A stretch of DNA of 64,000 nt from Deltaproteobacteria bacterium (GTDB lineage Bacteria; Desulfobacterota; Syntrophobacteria; Syntrophobacterales; Syntrophobacteraceae). The notes under the pieces are model-generated. The model was not told the DNA's origin. It ran no database searches and was given only the letters and a program-made list of their open reading frames with translations. A program made the translations under genes and the position numbers. The first letter of the stretch is position 1. Each line of letters begins with the position of its first letter. Location: positions 62,001 to 126,000 of the forward strand of contig JAJXYD010000033.1 in the NCBI GenBank assembly GCA_021780695.1, given 5' to 3'. Below, in pieces: positions 62,493-64,000 of the stretch.

Positions 62493-64000
62493 TCATCGTT
62501 GCCAATGGATGAGAGCGCACTCCAGGGGAACCTCCATCCCGGATCGTCTCGGTATCACCCGCGCGGTGTAGTCTCCCTCGGCCCGTTTGGAAGACACCGT
62601 TGCCTGATAGATGCAAACCCCCGACGGATCGGCCGGAGTCTTTGCCCGCTTCATTTCCTCCCGGACGGGTTCGTCCCCCTCTGTTGCCTCGGCGTAAAGC
62701 TCAACGCGCACCTCGTCGGGGGCGAGGTCGTTTAGAAAAATTTCAGCGGTAAAAACATGATGGTCCGTATCGGTTTCGACCCGCAAGTCTGTAAATCGCA
62801 GCCCGGCCCATCTTTGCTCCAGATTTTCTTGCCGCTTCACTATGCGCTCTCCCCCCAGGCCTTTATCGGCCGCACGTTGCCGGTAGGCTGAGGCCGCGGG
62901 CAGGTAGTGTTTCTCCGTGTATTCCTGAACGGCACGGTTGGCGCAAAAGCGAGGCGTCAAACGCGCCATGCTTTCCCGCATGCGCGCGACCCAGGCGGTC
63001 GGGATTCCCTTATCGTCGCGCGTGTAGAACTCCGGGATCACCTCGCGCTCCACAAGATCGTAAAGCATCTCGGCTTCGGCGGCGTCCCAGGCCGGATCCT
63101 CGCCGTGCTCCAGGCCGTCTCCAATCGCCCAGCCGACTTCAGGACAGTAGGCTTCCGCCCACCATCCGTCCAACTCCGAGAGATTGATGCCTCCATTTAC
63201 GAGCACCTTCATCCCGCTCGTACCGCAAGCCTCCCAGGGCCGGCGCGGCGTGTTCAACCAGACGTCTACCCCTTGCACCATGCGCTCGGTGAGCAGCATG
63301 TCGTAGTCGCTTAGGAAGATCACATGGGGACGGGCCTCGGGCCGGCGGATGAAATCTATCCATTCATGGATCATCGCCTGCCCCGCCTGGTCGGCCGGAT
63401 GGGCCTTACCGGCGATCATGAGCTGCACCGGGCGCTCGGCATTGGTCAATAGACCGAGAAGCCGCTCCGGATCGTGCAGAAGCAGGTTGGGCCTTTTGTA
63501 GGTTGCAAACCGCCGCGCGAAGCCCAGAGTCAAAACGTTGGGATCAAATAGATGCTTGGCCCCTTCGATCTCCTCGGGGGGCCTGCCCGAAACGCTCAGT
63601 TGCCTGCATAATCGATTGCGGGCGTAGGCTACAAGAGACTTTCTCGAGGAGTTGCGAAATTGCCAAAGGCGGGCGTCGCTGAGGCAATGAATATCCTTTT
63701 CCAAGGTTTCAACCGTTCCCTGCCAGCGCTCTTTTCCACAGGCGCCAGTCCACAGCTCGTCGGCCCCCTCCGAGTCCCAGCTCGGCATGTGAACCCCGTT
63801 GGTCACATGCCCTACCGGGATTTCCTCCTGCGGCCAGCGGGGAAAGAGGGGCAAAAAGATGTTGCGGCTCACCTTGCCGTGCAAACGGCTCACCCCGTTT
63901 ACCGCGCGGCTTCCCCGAATTGCCAGATAGGCCATATTGAAACTCTCCGAACAGTCGTTTGGATTCTGGCGGCCCAGGGCCAGTAAATCCTGAAGCGTTA
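62493..64000 (-). CDS. Alpha-glucan (glycogen/starch) phosphorylase family, partial
   Basis: The open frame runs to the right edge without a start, so the gene's 5' end is outside the window; the visible part covers 502 residues of the C-terminal half. It shows GR-QNPND-SESFNM, NGVSRLHGKVSR, VGHVTNGVHMPSW, GFARRFATYKRPNLLLHD and the PLP region NTPRRPWEACGTSGMKVLVNGGINLSELDGWW, with the PLP Lys in GTSGMK. GT35 phosphorylases release glucose 1-phosphate from glucans. An atypical C-terminal beta domain (about the last 110 residues) follows. Located upstream of the HAD and ATPase genes. Confidence 0.93.
   Translation of the reverse strand, partial: TLQDLLALGRQNPNDCSESFNMAYLAIRGSRAVNGVSRLHGKVSRNIFLPLFPRWPQEEIPVGHVTNGVHMPSWDSEGADELWTGACGKERWQGTVETLEKDIHCLSDARLWQFRNSSRKSLVAYARNRLCRQLSVSGRPPEEIEGAKHLFDPNVLTLGFARRFATYKRPNLLLHDPERLLGLLTNAERPVQLMIAGKAHPADQAGQAMIHEWIDFIRRPEARPHVIFLSDYDMLLTERMVQGVDVWLNTPRRPWEACGTSGMKVLVNGGINLSELDGWWAEAYCPEVGWAIGDGLEHGEDPAWDAAEAEMLYDLVEREVIPEFYTRDDKGIPTAWVARMRESMARLTPRFCANRAVQEYTEKHYLPAASAYRQRAADKGLGGERIVKRQENLEQRWAGLRFTDLRVETDTDHHVFTAEIFLNDLAPDEVRVELYAEATEGDEPVREEMKRAKTPADPSGVCIYQATVSSKRAEGDYTARVIPRRSGMEVPLECALIHWQR

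Overview
The window looks like a chromosomal segment of an anaerobic, sulfate-reducing member of the Desulfobacterota (former Deltaproteobacteria). The main evidence is aprBA (adenylylsulfate reductase), a bacterioferritin resembling the Desulfovibrio type, the futalosine menaquinone route, LptFG (so a Gram-negative envelope), flagellar and chemotaxis genes, and a RACo-type corrinoid activator homologue. I cannot name the genus. I see no insertion sequence, prophage, CRISPR array, tRNA or rRNA. One gene is cut by the window edge: an alpha-glucan phosphorylase at 62493-64000.

Layout. 1-3.5 kb: a YkgJ-type cysteine-cluster protein and aprBA on the minus strand, with a strong divergent promoter region. 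4-7.2 kb: a potassium channel with a TrkA-N domain, then a crotonase/acyl-CoA dehydrogenase pair behind a near-consensus promoter. 7.3-17 kb: mostly minus-strand housekeeping and accessory genes (methyltransferase, cobD-like, B12-binding-fold radical SAM, bacterioferritin, a DciA-like protein with a membrane protein, a spore-photoproduct-lyase-like/ParB-like pair, purC). 17-23.5 kb: tandem Usp protein, secF-secD-yajC, a cysteine-free AhpD/CMD-like protein and a glutaredoxin-thioredoxin reductase fusion. 23.8-30.8 kb: a retropepsin/Sel1/SPOR-like protein, a phasin-like protein, a tandemly duplicated MTA/SAH-deaminase-like amidohydrolase and a CBS protein. 30.8-38.3 kb: ubiE, a second methyltransferase and a membrane PHP protein in one operon; rpmB; purM; a ThDP enzyme followed by a serpin.

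38.4-46 kb: a DedA protein, a compact ECF transporter operon whose double ATPase is fused to a C-terminal methyltransferase, a PilZ protein and lptFG. 46-53 kb: fliS-fliT-like genes behind a FliA-type promoter, khpA, a ferredoxin-less RACo-like protein, an FtsB/DivIC protein, and two paralogous chemoreceptors with a Cache-like domain at the C-terminus. 53.3-58.4 kb: an operon tetR-mqnE-mqnC-mqnX-mqnA for early menaquinone synthesis, whose promoter is bracketed by two palindromes fitting TetR operators. 59.2-64 kb: a P-type proton ATPase, a HAD hydrolase and the alpha-glucan phosphorylase.

How the genes work together. AprAB is the cytoplasmic reductase that normally receives electrons from menaquinol. 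The mqn genes and ubiE in the same window supply that quinone, although mqnB, mqnD, qmoABC and sat are not here. The strongest candidate for something undescribed is the ECF transporter with the ABC-ABC-methyltransferase fusion (39080-42704), which suggests uptake coupled to methylation of an unknown small molecule. Next are the TetR-controlled mqn operon, the duplicated deaminase, the radical SAM/ParB-like pair and the chemoreceptors with an apparently cytoplasmic Cache-like domain.
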